64,000 nucleotides of DNA from 2-02-FULL-47-50 sp964479045 (GCA_964479045.1 CAYZJI010000006.1:98388-162387); one strand, 5' to 3'; shown: positions 24,713-33,917, counted from the first letter of the stretch. Notes: generated by a model from the letters alone, not told the origin. Translations and numbers: made by a program.

Positions 24713-27388
24713 ATGAGTATAATCAATCTTAACAGGTTATTTCGCCCGGATTCTGTTGTGCTTGTGGGTGCTTCAGCACAAACGGGAACGCTCGGCCATG
24801 TGGTGATGAAAAATCTGCTGGCCGGTGAATTCACCGGCCCCATACTCGCAGTCAATCCAAAATACAAAAGTATACTCGGTCAAATCTGTTACGCACATAT
24901 CCATGAATTACCCATCGTGCCCGATCTCGCCCTGATTTGCACACCGGCAGCAACGGTTCCCGGCATCATTACCGAACTCGCAGAACGTGGTACGCGTGCC
25001 GCCATCGTGCTTTCCGCCGGTTTTGATACCTTGGAAAACAACATTACGCTGCGCCAGAAAATGCTCGACGCATGCAAACCCTGGAAATTCCGCATACTTG
25101 GTCCAAATTGCGTGGGCATGCTGAATCCGGGCATAGGCCTGAATGCCAGTTTTGCCCATACCGGTTCCCTGCGCGGCAATATAGCCCTGGTTTCACAATC
25201 CGGCGCTATCTGTACTTCAATACTCGACTGGGCAAAATCGCGGGGCGTGGGTTTTTCCAGTTTTATTTCACTCGGAGACAGTTCTGATGTCGATGTGGGA
25301 GATGTACTGGATTATCTCAGCACAGATCAGCATACCCACAGTATTTTCCTTTATCTTGAATCAATACAGGATGCCCGCAAGTTTCTGTCCGCAGCACGCG
25401 CTACCTCCAGAAACAAAAAAGTCATCGTGATCAAGGCCGGAAGGTATGCCGAAGGTGCCCAGGCTGCTGCATCTCACACCGGGGCACTGGCCGGCAATGA
25501 CCAGGTTTTTGAAGCGGTGGTAGAACGTACTGGCATGTTACGCGTATATACCATACAGAACCTGTTCGACGCCGTTGAAACGCTGGCGCATACCCGGCCC
25601 ATTACTGGCAACCGCCTTGCTATCATTACCAATGGCGGTGGCATGGGTGTGTTGGCCACTGACAGTCTTATTGCAGAGGGTGGCAAGCTTGCACAACTCG
25701 CACCGGAAACGATTCAGGCTCTGAATCAGTGCCTGCCCGCAGCCTGGTCCAAAGCCAACCCTGTAGATATCATCGGTGACAGCGATGCGGCACGCTATGA
25801 ACAGGCCCTGAATATCCTGCTGCAGGATCATAATTACGATGCGATACTGGTTATTCTGGTCCCGATTGCTGTAATTGATAACACTCGTGTCGCCAGCGCA
25901 GTAACTGCCTGCGCACGCAACAGCGCCAAGCCGATCTTCACCTGCTGGCTCGGTGGTGATGCAGTGACAACTGCACGGGAGATTTTCGAACAGGCCGGCA
26001 TCCCCACCTATGAAACTCCGGAATCGGCCATCCGGGCCTTCCTGCAGATCGTTGAATATGAACAAAACCAGACGGCATTGATCGAAACACCGCCTTCAGT
26101 CCCGGAGGAATTCGACCCGGATATTGCCACAGTAAAACAGATCATGGCAGAAGCATTATCCAGCAAGCATGAACTGCTGAATGAGCATGAAGCCAAATCA
26201 GTATTACACGCATACGGGATACCGGTGGTGAAAACACAGTTTGCCGCCACGATCGATCAAGCCGTTGCCATTGCAGAAGATATCGGTTACCCGGTGGTAC
26301 TGAAAATCGTGTCGCCACAGATTACACATAAATCCGATGTCGGCGGTGTACTGCTGAACATTGAATCTGCCACTATCCTAAGCACAGCCGCTGAAGGCCT
26401 GCTGGCACGGGTCAAACGCATCAGGCCGGATGCGCGGGTAGAAGGGTTTACTATCCAGAAAATGATCGAACATGAAGATGCGCATGAATTGATTATCGGG
26501 GTGTCCACGGATCCGGTTTTCGGGCCCGTCATCCTGTTTGGCCAGGGTGGCGTATCGGTGGAAATCATGCACGATCACCACCTCGCCCTCCCTCCGCTCA
26601 ACCTCAAGCTTGCCCGGGACCTGATTAAACGCACCCGTGTTTATAATCTGCTCAAGGGTTATCGCAATGTTCCGTCGGCAGATTTGGCCAGTGTTGAACT
26701 GACTCTGATCAAAATTTCACAACTGATTATCGATCATCCGGAAATTCATGAACTCGATATCAATCCCTTGTATGTCAATCCACATGGTATTGTGGCGCTG
26801 GATGCCCGCATCCGGGTTAAGTCCTGCGCAGGCAAACCCGGAAAACATCTCGCGATACGCCCCTATCCCAAACATCTTGAAGAAAACGTTGTACTCGATA
26901 CCGGCGAAGCCATCCTGCTACGTCCCATCAAGCCTGAGGACGAACCCGCGCATACTGCCTCCATGGCAATGTCTGCACCGGAAGATATTTATATGCGGTT
27001 TTTCCGCAGCATCACGGCGCTCAGCCATGAACAAATGGCCCGTTTTACCCAGATTGATTATGACCGTGAGATGGCTTTCATCGCCATACGCAACAGGGAC
27101 ACTGATGGATATGAAACGTTGGGGGTCGTCAGGGCCATCTGCGATGCTGATACCATAAAGGCTGATCTCTCCATTATTATTCGATCAGATTACAAGGGCC
27201 GCGGCCTCGGCTCCCTGCTGATAGACAAGATGATCCGTTATTGCCGTGACAAAGGTTTACAACAGATCACCGGACAGGTGTTACCGGAAAACACGGCCAT
27301 GCTGGCACTGGCCAAAAAATTCGGGTTTGAATCAAGCGCTGATCTGGAAAATCATGTGGTGCTGATCAGCCTGGATTTGACGGGTTAA
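24713..27388 (+). CDS. Pat-type protein lysine acetyltransferase (NDP-forming acyl-CoA synthetase fused to GNAT)
   Basis: About 891 residues. Residues ~1-460 are a CoA-binding/succinyl-CoA synthetase-like domain (SVVLVGASAQTGTLGHVV, VSQSGAI), ~490-700 an ATP-grasp domain (SPQITHKSDVGGVLLN), and ~730-890 a GNAT acetyltransferase (IRSDYKGRGLGSLLIDKMI). This is the layout of Pat/YfiQ, which acetylates and inactivates acetyl-CoA synthetase; the NDP-forming half may be catalytically dead, as in Pat. The acs gene at 10024 in this window has the target motif. I chose the ATG at 24713 over an in-frame codon 30 bases upstream. Confidence 0.9.
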   Translation: MSIINLNRLFRPDSVVLVGASAQTGTLGHVVMKNLLAGEFTGPILAVNPKYKSILGQICYAHIHELPIVPDLALICTPAATVPGIITELAERGTRAAIVLSAGFDTLENNITLRQKMLDACKPWKFRILGPNCVGMLNPGIGLNASFAHTGSLRGNIALVSQSGAICTSILDWAKSRGVGFSSFISLGDSSDVDVGDVLDYLSTDQHTHSIFLYLESIQDARKFLSAARATSRNKKVIVIKAGRYAEGAQAAASHTGALAGNDQVFEAVVERTGMLRVYTIQNLFDAVETLAHTRPITGNRLAIITNGGGMGVLATDSLIAEGGKLAQLAPETIQALNQCLPAAWSKANPVDIIGDSDAARYEQALNILLQDHNYDAILVILVPIAVIDNTRVASAVTACARNSAKPIFTCWLGGDAVTTAREIFEQAGIPTYETPESAIRAFLQIVEYEQNQTALIETPPSVPEEFDPDIATVKQIMAEALSSKHELLNEHEAKSVLHAYGIPVVKTQFAATIDQAVAIAEDIGYPVVLKIVSPQITHKSDVGGVLLNIESATILSTAAEGLLARVKRIRPDARVEGFTIQKMIEHEDAHELIIGVSTDPVFGPVILFGQGGVSVEIMHDHHLALPPLNLKLARDLIKRTRVYNLLKGYRNVPSADLASVELTLIKISQLIIDHPEIHELDINPLYVNPHGIVALDARIRVKSCAGKPGKHLAIRPYPKHLEENVVLDTGEAILLRPIKPEDEPAHTASMAMSAPEDIYMRFFRSITALSHEQMARFTQIDYDREMAFIAIRNRDTDGYETLGVVRAICDADTIKADLSIIIRSDYKGRGLGSLLIDKMIRYCRDKGLQQITGQVLPENTAMLALAKKFGFESSADLENHVVLISLDLTG

Positions 27389-27546
27389 TCATCATTATTG
27401 ATTGTAAGACGCAGGCGGGAGGTGCGGTTGGTACCCGGTTTGAGGCCCGGATTCTGGCAAATGTAGCCGTATTTCATTGATATTAGTATTAAATTGCCGG
27501 GTTTCGGCTATAATGCCCGCCTTTTTCAGGCAGGTGCAACCCGTCC

Positions 27547-29367
27547 ATGGTCGAACATATCCGCAATATCGCCATCATCGCTCACGTTGATCACGGCAAA
27601 ACCACGCTCGTGGATCAACTTCTGCGTCAGTCCGGCACCTTTGAAGCTCGCGCTGTCGTCCAGGAACGCGTTATGGACAGCAATGAACTCGAGCGTGAAC
27701 GTGGCATTACCATCCTCGCCAAAAATACCGCCCTCCAATGGAACAATTACCGGATTAATATCATCGACACACCCGGTCACGCCGACTTTGGCGGTGAAGT
27801 GGAACGTGTACTGTCCATGGCCGATTCCGTATTACTACTGGTGGATGCCGTGGACGGCCCTATGCCGCAAACCCGCTTTGTGACGCAGAAGGCCCTCGCT
27901 CGTGGTTTCCGACCGATTGTGGTGATTAACAAAATTGATCGCCCCGGTTCCCGCCCGGACTGGGTACTGGATCGTACTTTTGATTTATTCGATCGACTCG
28001 GCGCCAGTGATTACCAGCTCGATTTTCCTGTGGTTTATGCTTCTGCGTTGCAGGGTTACAGTTCGCTGGATTCCTCTGCGCGTTCCGGTGATATGCAGCC
28101 GCTGTTTCAGACCATCGTTGATAAAGTCCCGGCACCGCAAGTTGATCCTGAAGGTCCGTTCCAGATGCAGATCAGTTCACTGGTCTATAACAGTTATGTG
28201 GGCATCATCGGTATCGGCCGGGTATCACGCGGTTCCATCAAAACCAATACCCAGGTCACGGTCATAGATACGCAAGGCAAACAGCGCACTGGCCGCGTTC
28301 TGCAGATTTTCCGCTTACTCGGTCTTGAACGCATTGAAATCCCGGAAGCCTCCGCTGGTGACATTATTGCCATGTGCGGTATAGAAGACCTCGGAATTTC
28401 AGAAACATTGTGCTCACCGAAACAACCCGAAGCACTACCGGCACTCTCGATAGACGAACCTACAGTCAGCATGACCTTTCAGGTGAATGATTCACCGTTC
28501 TGCGGCAAGGAAGGAAAATATGTCACCTCGCGCCAGATTTATGATCGTCTGGAACAGGAACTGAAACATAATGTCGCCCTGCGCGTGGAACAAACTGAAG
28601 ACCCGGACAAGTTCAAGGTTTCCGGCCGTGGCGAACTGCATCTTTCCATCCTGATCGAAACCATGCGCCGTGAAGGCTATGAACTCGGCGTGTCGCGTCC
28701 GGAAGTCATCATCAAGGAAATCGATGGTGTTCAGCATGAACCCTACGAACAACTGACCGTGGACATGGAGAGCGCTTATCAGGGCGCGGTAATGGAGATG
28801 CTTGGCCAGCGTGGTGGTGATATCAAGGAAATGCTGCCGGACGGCAAAGGCCGTGTGCGGCTTGATTATGTAATTCCGGCACGCGGACTGATTGGTCTGC
28901 GCACGGATTTTCTGACAGCCACCTCCGGCACTGGACTCATGTATCATGTTTTTGATCACTACGGCCCGATCAAGAAAACCACGGTCAGCGAACGTAAAAA
29001 TGGCGTACTGATCGCCAACGGCACCGGCAAGGCGCTGGGTTATGCGTTATTTAACCTGCAGGAACGCGGCCAGATGCTGATCGATCCGGGTATTGAAGTC
29101 TATGAAGGCATGATCGTCGGCATCCATGCCCGCGATAATGATCTGGTCGTGAACCCGCTCAAGGGTAAACAACTGACCAACGTCCGCGCGGCCGGCAAGG
29201 ACGATAACATTCTGCTCACGCCCCCCATTCGTTTCAGCCTTGAACAGGCGCTCGAATTCATTGATGAAGACGAATTGGTGGAAATCACCCCAAAAAATAT
29301 CCGCCTGCGTAAGAAATTGCTGCTCGAACACGAACGCAAGAGCGCATCACGTAGAAAAGCGGGTTAA
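27547..29367 (+). CDS. typA: Translational GTPase TypA/BipA
   Basis: Ribosome-binding GTPase of the EF-G family that helps 50S assembly and stress or cold growth. Its 606 residues match the family. G1 is AHVDHGKTTL, G3 DTPGHADF and G4 NKIDRPGSR; domain II and the characteristic C-terminal domain (RGLIGLRTDFLTATSGTG, RAAGKDDNILLTPP) follow. It has a 158-base leader region and ends 8 bases before the convergent gene at 29376, without a visible terminator. Confidence 0.97.
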   Translation: MVEHIRNIAIIAHVDHGKTTLVDQLLRQSGTFEARAVVQERVMDSNELERERGITILAKNTALQWNNYRINIIDTPGHADFGGEVERVLSMADSVLLLVDAVDGPMPQTRFVTQKALARGFRPIVVINKIDRPGSRPDWVLDRTFDLFDRLGASDYQLDFPVVYASALQGYSSLDSSARSGDMQPLFQTIVDKVPAPQVDPEGPFQMQISSLVYNSYVGIIGIGRVSRGSIKTNTQVTVIDTQGKQRTGRVLQIFRLLGLERIEIPEASAGDIIAMCGIEDLGISETLCSPKQPEALPALSIDEPTVSMTFQVNDSPFCGKEGKYVTSRQIYDRLEQELKHNVALRVEQTEDPDKFKVSGRGELHLSILIETMRREGYELGVSRPEVIIKEIDGVQHEPYEQLTVDMESAYQGAVMEMLGQRGGDIKEMLPDGKGRVRLDYVIPARGLIGLRTDFLTATSGTGLMYHVFDHYGPIKKTTVSERKNGVLIANGTGKALGYALFNLQERGQMLIDPGIEVYEGMIVGIHARDNDLVVNPLKGKQLTNVRAAGKDDNILLTPPIRFSLEQALEFIDEDELVEITPKNIRLRKKLLLEHERKSASRRKAG

Positions 29368-29375
29368 GCAAAAGC

Positions 29376-29837
29376 TTACTTACACTCCAGTTTGAACCCG
29401 CATTTGGTCACATCCTCTTCCTGACAAACCAGCTCATCTGATTCTGTGCTGGCCCACTCACCGGCATCCGGAGTCACTGTGCATTTCCTGGTTAACGGTT
29501 CGCCATCAAGTGACACTGGCCATTTGGCTGTGGTATAGCGGCAGGAGATGTATTTGTCTGTATCAATGATGCGCACGGAATAGAGTTTTTCCACGGACAG
29601 GAGTTGTTCCAGTGACACATTCTCTGGCACGGCCCAGTCATAGCGCCGGGAGATTTCACGCTCGCGAATTTCCTTGGGTGTGGGACATTCGTCTGCGTAG
29701 GCGGGAGATGCGAGAACCGGAAAGATAATTATTGTCAGCCATAATCCAGTCAAGGCAGTTTGAAGGAAAGCATTATTTGATTTGGATTCCGGACAACTGC
29801 CGGGCAGTTTCCGGAATGACGATAGATACATGATCAT
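29376..29837 (-). CDS. Exported hypothetical protein with repeat-derived N-terminus
   Basis: Up to 153 residues. A hydrophobic signal segment (WLTIIIFPVLASPAYA) ends at ~48; the mature part is cysteine-rich (about 6-7 Cys), suggesting a disulfide-bonded periplasmic protein, with DECPTPKEIRERE at its start. I do not recognise a functional family. The first ~25 codons (MYLSSFRKLPGSCPESKSN) are the translation of a dispersed palindromic repeat at 29783-29822, and no ribosome site precedes the ATG. A TTG at 29753 would give a normal 20-residue signal peptide and may be the true start. Confidence 0.65.
   Translation of the reverse strand: MIMYLSSFRKLPGSCPESKSNNAFLQTALTGLWLTIIIFPVLASPAYADECPTPKEIREREISRRYDWAVPENVSLEQLLSVEKLYSVRIIDTDKYISCRYTTAKWPVSLDGEPLTRKCTVTPDAGEWASTESDELVCQEEDVTKCGFKLECK
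29783..29822. repeat. Dispersed palindrome of the ATTCCGGAATGAC type
   Basis: ATTCCGGA and the mirrored TCCGGAAT flank a CAACTGCC/GGGCAG interior, giving an imperfect hairpin. Short palindromes of this type are scattered in many bacterial genomes. A related inverted repeat with CCGGAATGA arms occurs at 60618-60649. Here the element overlaps the 5' end of the exported-protein gene. Confidence 0.6.
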
Positions 29838-29861
29838 GGGCAGCAGGCACTTGTTTATGCT

Positions 29862-30470
29862 TTATTTCTCTTGGGTCTGTTTTTGCCAGTACAGGATACG
29901 ATTGTTTGCAGGCATTTCATAATCCTGTTTGAAGGATAATCCTGAGGCCTGCGCCAGCGCGTTCAGATCTTCAAAGTTGCGAATACCGCTTTTTGGATCG
30001 CGTGCCTTCAGCCATAAATCAAAATTGGCATTACTCTCACTGGTATACTGATTATTAATATTAAACGGGCCATATAAAACGAACTTGCCCTGTTCCGGCA
30101 ACAATTGCCCCACCCCTGCAAATAAACATTCCACCGCATCCCGGTGCATGATATGAACCGTGTTTGCAGAGAACACTGCATCTATCTTAAGCACCGGCCA
30201 CTCCGGTTGGCACACATCCAGTACGACCGGAGCACGAAGATTGGCTGTTTCAGCTTCACTTAGCCAGGCCTTGATATCAGCATGGTTTTCCCGGAGATCG
30301 CTGGTATGCCAGATCAGATGTGGAAGTTTTCCGGCAAAAAACACGGCATGCTGGCCGGTGCCGCTGCCGATTTCCAGCACCGAGCTGCAATCTGCAAACA
30401 GGGATTCAATGACCGACAGGATCGGTACCTTGTTTCTGTCACAGGCTTCAGCATAGGGTTTATTGATCAT
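29862..30470 (-). CDS. DUF938 family SAM-dependent methyltransferase
   Basis: A 202-residue class I methyltransferase with the SAM motif VLEIGSGTGQHAVFFA and the family-specific FNINNQYTSESNANFD block and ILYWQK end. The substrate is not known to me for the DUF938 family. It follows the malic enzyme gene by 3 bases, so it is likely in the same operon (yajD-arfB-malic enzyme-DUF938). Confidence 0.88.
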   Translation of the reverse strand: MINKPYAEACDRNKVPILSVIESLFADCSSVLEIGSGTGQHAVFFAGKLPHLIWHTSDLRENHADIKAWLSEAETANLRAPVVLDVCQPEWPVLKIDAVFSANTVHIMHRDAVECLFAGVGQLLPEQGKFVLYGPFNINNQYTSESNANFDLWLKARDPKSGIRNFEDLNALAQASGLSFKQDYEMPANNRILYWQKQTQEK

Positions 30471-30473
30471 TTT

Positions 30474-32096
30474 TCAGTAATTCGGATCATACATCTGTGC
30501 AGCAATATACTCTTTCAGATCCCCCGCAGGCCTGGGTTCACGTGCAAGACTGGTTGTCCAGGCATGCTCCGCGATCGCAACAGCAATGGCTAATGAAATT
30601 TCCCGTATGCGTGCAACAGGTGGATAGAGCGCACCCATATCCAGATCATTTTGTATGACGGTAGCAGCAAGCGTTTTCGCCGCAATCAGAAACATTTCAT
30701 CCGTAATACGGCTCGCGCTGCACACCATGGCACCCAGACCGATCCCCGGAAATACATAGGCATTGTTGCCTTGTCCGGACCTGAAAGTTTTGCCTAGATA
30801 TGTCACAGGGGCAAAGGGACTGCCGCTGGCAAAGATGGCTTTGCCATTGCTCCATACATAGGCTTGTTCAGCAGTGCATTCGGCCCTTGAAGTAGGATTG
30901 GACAAGGCAAATATTACCGGACGGTCATTGACTGATGACATGGTTTCGATGACTTCATTTGTGAAAGCACCTGCAGCCCCGGTGGCGCCGATCAATACCT
31001 GTGGTTTGATGGATCTGATAGCTTCAATAAAACCAAGATGCTCATGGTCGTGTGCATATGGCATGTTATGTGACATCAGGTTCTGGCGGCCGGCGACCAC
31101 CAGACCATCCACATCAACAAACCACAGGCGTTGCCGGGCTTCGTTTACACTCATGCCCTTCTCAACGAACGCAGAAACCATGAGATCACCAATCCCGGTT
31201 GCCGCAGAACCGGCACCAAGAAACATGATTTTCTGATCAGCGAAATTAATCCCGGTAATTCCTGAAGCTGCAAAAACCCCGGCGAGCGCCACAGCGGCGG
31301 TACCCTGAATATCATCATTGAAACAGAGGATGCGGTTGCGGTATTTTTCCAGCAACGCATAGGCATTGGGCGTCAGAAAATCTTCAAACTGGATCAGTGC
31401 TTTTGGATATTTATCCTGTACGGCAAGAATAAATTCTTCCACGAGATCAAAATAATCTTTGCCGGTAATCCGTGGCTGCGGATAGCCGAGATACAACGGG
31501 TGCGTGCGTAGCGGGGTATTGTTACTCCCCACATCCAGCATGACCGGCAAACATTGGGCAGGGTGTATTCCGGCGCAGGCCACATACAGTGACAACTTGC
31601 CGATGGGAATGCCCATGCCATTGGCACCGAGATCACCCAGACCCAGGATGCGTTCACCGTCGGTAACCACAATCACGCGCACATCCTCTTCCGGCCAGTT
31701 ATCCAGAATACGGCGAATAGCACCACGATCATCCGGGGTAATGTAGAATCCCTTGGGCTTGCGAAAAATCTGCGCGAACTCACTGCACGCCTGCCCGACG
31801 GTAGGCGTATAAATCAGAGGCAGCATTTCCTCAATGTTATCAATGATCGTACGATAAAACAGCGTCTCGTTACGTTCGAGCAATCCGATTAAAAAAATAT
31901 ATTTTTCAATATCCGAGTTTTTCCGGCGCAGATTGGCCAGCACTCGTTGTAACTGGGTTTGTAATGACCCTATGGAATGTGGGAGCAACCCGCGCAAACC
32001 AAGTTGTTCGCGTTCCTGCTGACTGAATGCTGTTGATTTATTGAGCCGGGCATCATGTAAAACAGCATAACCATTTTTATCAGCCGGCGATTTCAT
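30474..32096 (-). CDS. maeA: Malic enzyme (NAD-type, MaeA/SfcA family)
   Basis: Converts malate to pyruvate and CO2 with NAD(P)H. About 540 residues from the ATG at 32096, which follows GTGGAG by 11 bases; a GTG six codons upstream would overlap arfB. Motifs: LIYTPTVGQAC, ILGLGDLGANGMGIPIGKL (malic enzyme signature), CFNDDIQGTAAVALAG and the NAD fold FLGAGSAATGIGDL. The acidic residue pattern after the NAD fold was not analysed, so the cofactor is inferred from overall similarity to the long MaeA form. It could supply pyruvate and reducing power. Confidence 0.95.
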   Translation of the reverse strand: MKSPADKNGYAVLHDARLNKSTAFSQQEREQLGLRGLLPHSIGSLQTQLQRVLANLRRKNSDIEKYIFLIGLLERNETLFYRTIIDNIEEMLPLIYTPTVGQACSEFAQIFRKPKGFYITPDDRGAIRRILDNWPEEDVRVIVVTDGERILGLGDLGANGMGIPIGKLSLYVACAGIHPAQCLPVMLDVGSNNTPLRTHPLYLGYPQPRITGKDYFDLVEEFILAVQDKYPKALIQFEDFLTPNAYALLEKYRNRILCFNDDIQGTAAVALAGVFAASGITGINFADQKIMFLGAGSAATGIGDLMVSAFVEKGMSVNEARQRLWFVDVDGLVVAGRQNLMSHNMPYAHDHEHLGFIEAIRSIKPQVLIGATGAAGAFTNEVIETMSSVNDRPVIFALSNPTSRAECTAEQAYVWSNGKAIFASGSPFAPVTYLGKTFRSGQGNNAYVFPGIGLGAMVCSASRITDEMFLIAAKTLAATVIQNDLDMGALYPPVARIREISLAIAVAIAEHAWTTSLAREPRPAGDLKEYIAAQMYDPNY

Positions 32097-32103
32097 ATAC
32101 CGT

Positions 32104-32523
32104 TTACTCCACACTAACCTGTTTGGATCGCAGGTTTTTCAGACGGCCATGCCGGGTTTTACTTTCCAGACGTTTCAGTTTCGCGGCCCGGGTCGGTTTT
32201 GTCGGTTTGCGTTTTTTGCGTACCACCATTACGCTCCTGATCAGTTCCTGTAAACGCGCCAGCGCCATTTCACGGTTCTTTTCCTGACTGCGGTATTCCT
32301 GTGCCTTGATGACAATTACACCGTCTCTGGTGATGCGGTGATCATGACAATTCAGCAATTTCTGTTTGCAGATGTCCGGCAGTGAGGCCGCCTGTGAGTC
32401 AAAACGCAAATGAATGGCCGTGGCGACCTTGTTTACATTCTGCCCGCCTGCGCCCTGTGCGCGGATCGCGGTAATTTCGATTTCATGATCCGGAATACTG
32501 ATCTGTGGCGAGATTCTCAGCAT
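32104..32523 (-). CDS. arfB: Ribosome-rescue hydrolase ArfB (YaeJ)
   Basis: Releases stalled peptidyl-tRNA from non-stop ribosomes. The 139 residues contain the catalytic GGQ in AQGAGGQNVNK, followed by a release-factor-like domain and a basic C-terminal tail (RKKRKPTKPTRAAKLKRLE) that enters the mRNA channel. It starts 1 base after the yajD stop region and ends 7 bases before malic enzyme, in an apparent operon. Confidence 0.95.
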   Translation of the reverse strand: MLRISPQISIPDHEIEITAIRAQGAGGQNVNKVATAIHLRFDSQAASLPDICKQKLLNCHDHRITRDGVIVIKAQEYRSQEKNREMALARLQELIRSVMVVRKKRKPTKPTRAAKLKRLESKTRHGRLKNLRSKQVSVE

Positions 32524-32524
32524 G

Positions 32525-32914
32525 TCAGTGACGATGATTATTCTTGTCTTTTATCAAAGCACCCAGCCCGGCAAATGGCTTGTGCGTGGACACCGGTTTG
32601 TGCAGGCCATGTGGTTTTGCCTCTTCACTGCTCTCCTGCTGCAGATAACGGGCGTGTTCATTATCATGACAATAAATGCACAGTAATTCCCAGTTGCTGC
32701 CGTCTTCCGGGTTGTTATCGTGATCATGGTCCCGGTGATGCACGGTCAACTCATTCAGAGTTTCATGTGTGAATTCGCGCTGGCAACGGCCGCAAATCCA
32801 GGGAAAGAGTTTCAGGGCCTGTTCCCGGTAGGCATGTCCACGCGCTTCTCTCTGCCGCCGTGCATTGGCCACGACAGCATCCAGTTTGCTACTGTCTTTG
32901 GCTTTCTTGCTCAC
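32525..32914 (-). CDS. yajD: YajD family HNH nuclease
   Basis: About 129 residues from a GTG at 32914, which reads MSKKAKDSSKLDAVV as is usual for the family; a longer frame would overlap the DUF3012 gene. The CGRCQREF zinc pair, the HHRDHDHDNNPEDGSNW HNH block and LLCIYCHDNEH define the HNH nuclease fold. Cellular role is not established. First of a tight group with arfB and malic enzyme. Confidence 0.9.
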   Translation of the reverse strand: MSKKAKDSSKLDAVVANARRQREARGHAYREQALKLFPWICGRCQREFTHETLNELTVHHRDHDHDNNPEDGSNWELLCIYCHDNEHARYLQQESSEEAKPHGLHKPVSTHKPFAGLGALIKDKNNHRH

Positions 32915-32943
32915 GCCCGCATGATGTCTGTCACGATATATGA

Positions 32944-33108
32944 TTATTTGAAGATGCAATGCTTGGCGTAATCCGAGGCCTCATTAGCTGTCCAGTCACC
33001 CTTGGGTTTTTCCCCCATCATCGTGCACCACTTTTCGCTGCCGACTTCAGGCGTGCATCCTGCCAGCATCAACAAGGTTATAATCAGTATCGGGAAATAA
33101 ACTTTCAT
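32944..33108 (-). CDS. DUF3012 family small lipoprotein
   Basis: A 54-residue gene, easy to overlook because of its size. The ATG at 33108 has a perfect AGGAG site 8 bases upstream. The protein has a lipoprotein signal (ILIITLLMLAGC) and then the DUF3012 signature: PEVGSEKWC, EKPKGDWTANEA and DYAKHCIF with two further cysteines. Lipidation at Cys18 should anchor it in the membrane. The function of the family is unknown. It lies 29 bases upstream of yajD. Confidence 0.88.
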   Translation of the reverse strand: MKVYFPILIITLLMLAGCTPEVGSEKWCTMMGEKPKGDWTANEASDYAKHCIFK

Positions 33109-33150
33109 CACTTTTCTCCTGTATGTTGTCGATAGGGAATGCCTGTATCG

Positions 33151-33182
33151 CCCTCATCCTGCCCTCTTCCGGAGGGAGAGGG
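33151..33182. repeat. Dispersed CCCTC...GAGGG palindromic repeat
   Basis: CCCTCATCCTGCCCTCTTCC is followed at once by GGAGGGAGAGGG, giving an imperfect hairpin. Very similar intergenic sequences (CCCTC-rich followed by GGAGGGAGAGGG) are spread in many proteobacterial genomes. It lies just after the tag stop codon. Confidence 0.65.
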
Positions 33183-33188
33183 TTATTA

Positions 33189-33776
33189 TCATAATTCATT
33201 GTAACGAAAACAGTCTGTTGTGTGATCATTGACCATCCCGGTTGCCTGCATGTGCGCATAACAGATGGTGGAACCGACAAAGGTGAAACCACGTTGTTTG
33301 AGATCTTTTGAAAGCTTGTCTGATAATTCAGTTCTGGCCGGAATCTCTTTCAATGATTTTCTGCGATTGCGTATGGGTTTGCCACCGATAAACTCCCAGA
33401 TATATTTATTAAAGGTGCCAAACTCATCCCGGATACGCAGAAAGGCGTTGGCATTCTGTACGGCGCCACGGATTTTAAGCCGGTTGCGCACAATACCTTC
33501 ATCTTTCAACAGGGACTGGATTTTGCGCTCACCGTATTCCGCCACTTTGTTGTAATCAAAATTATCAAACGCATTGCGGTAGGCCTCACGTTTTCTCAGT
33601 ATGGTAATCCAGCTCAAACCCGCCTGCGCGCCTTCCAGAACCAGAAACTCAAACCATTTGCGATCATTCTGCACCGGCACACCCCATTCCCTGTCATGAT
33701 AGCGGATGTAGATTGGATCGCTGAGACACCAGGTGCAGCGTATCTTTCCATCCAGCTGTAAATATTGTTTTATCAT
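33189..33776 (-). CDS. tag: DNA-3-methyladenine glycosylase I
   Basis: Removes 3-methyladenine from alkylated DNA. The 195 residues contain the zinc ligands (RCTWC near the start; HMQATGMVNDHTTDC near the end), the YHDREWGVPV block and FVGSTICYAHMQATG, all typical of Tag. The ATG at 33776 directly abuts a 141-base palindromic element (33777-33917), so the ribosome site would lie inside that element. Another repeat lies after the stop. Confidence 0.95.
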   Translation of the reverse strand: MIKQYLQLDGKIRCTWCLSDPIYIRYHDREWGVPVQNDRKWFEFLVLEGAQAGLSWITILRKREAYRNAFDNFDYNKVAEYGERKIQSLLKDEGIVRNRLKIRGAVQNANAFLRIRDEFGTFNKYIWEFIGGKPIRNRRKSLKEIPARTELSDKLSKDLKQRGFTFVGSTICYAHMQATGMVNDHTTDCFRYNEL

Positions 33777-33917
33777 GAGCCTGTCTCAAAATGTAGCGAG
33801 CGTAGGCGAAACAAGGCGAAAACGGACGAAAAAGCGGAGTGTACACGCCAGTACATGAGCATTTCGAGTTCGTTTTCAACACAGTATCGCCAAGCGCAGT
33901 AATTTTGAGACAGGTTC
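33777..33917. mobile_element. MITE-like palindromic element with 16-bp terminal inverted repeats
   Basis: The ends GAGCCTGTCTCAAAAT (33777-33792) and ATTTTGAGACAGGTTC (33902-33917) are inverted repeats with one mismatch. The interior is also an imperfect palindrome (GTAGCGAGCGTAGGCG... against ...CGCCAAGCGCAGTA), so the whole 141 bases could fold into one long hairpin. There is no coding capacity. It resembles small non-autonomous elements seen between genes in other Gammaproteobacteria; I see no target duplication that I could prove. It fills the whole gap between tag and the monooxygenase gene. Confidence 0.75.

Noticed and set aside
27480..27520. TATAAT-like box upstream of typA
   Set aside because: A perfect TATAAT is present, but the only TTGCCG box is 9 bases away, not 16-18, so I could not support a promoter.
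33777..33917. Full insertion sequence or integron-type attachment site
   Set aside because: The element has no transposase frame and I see neither the conserved attC core sites nor a clear target duplication.
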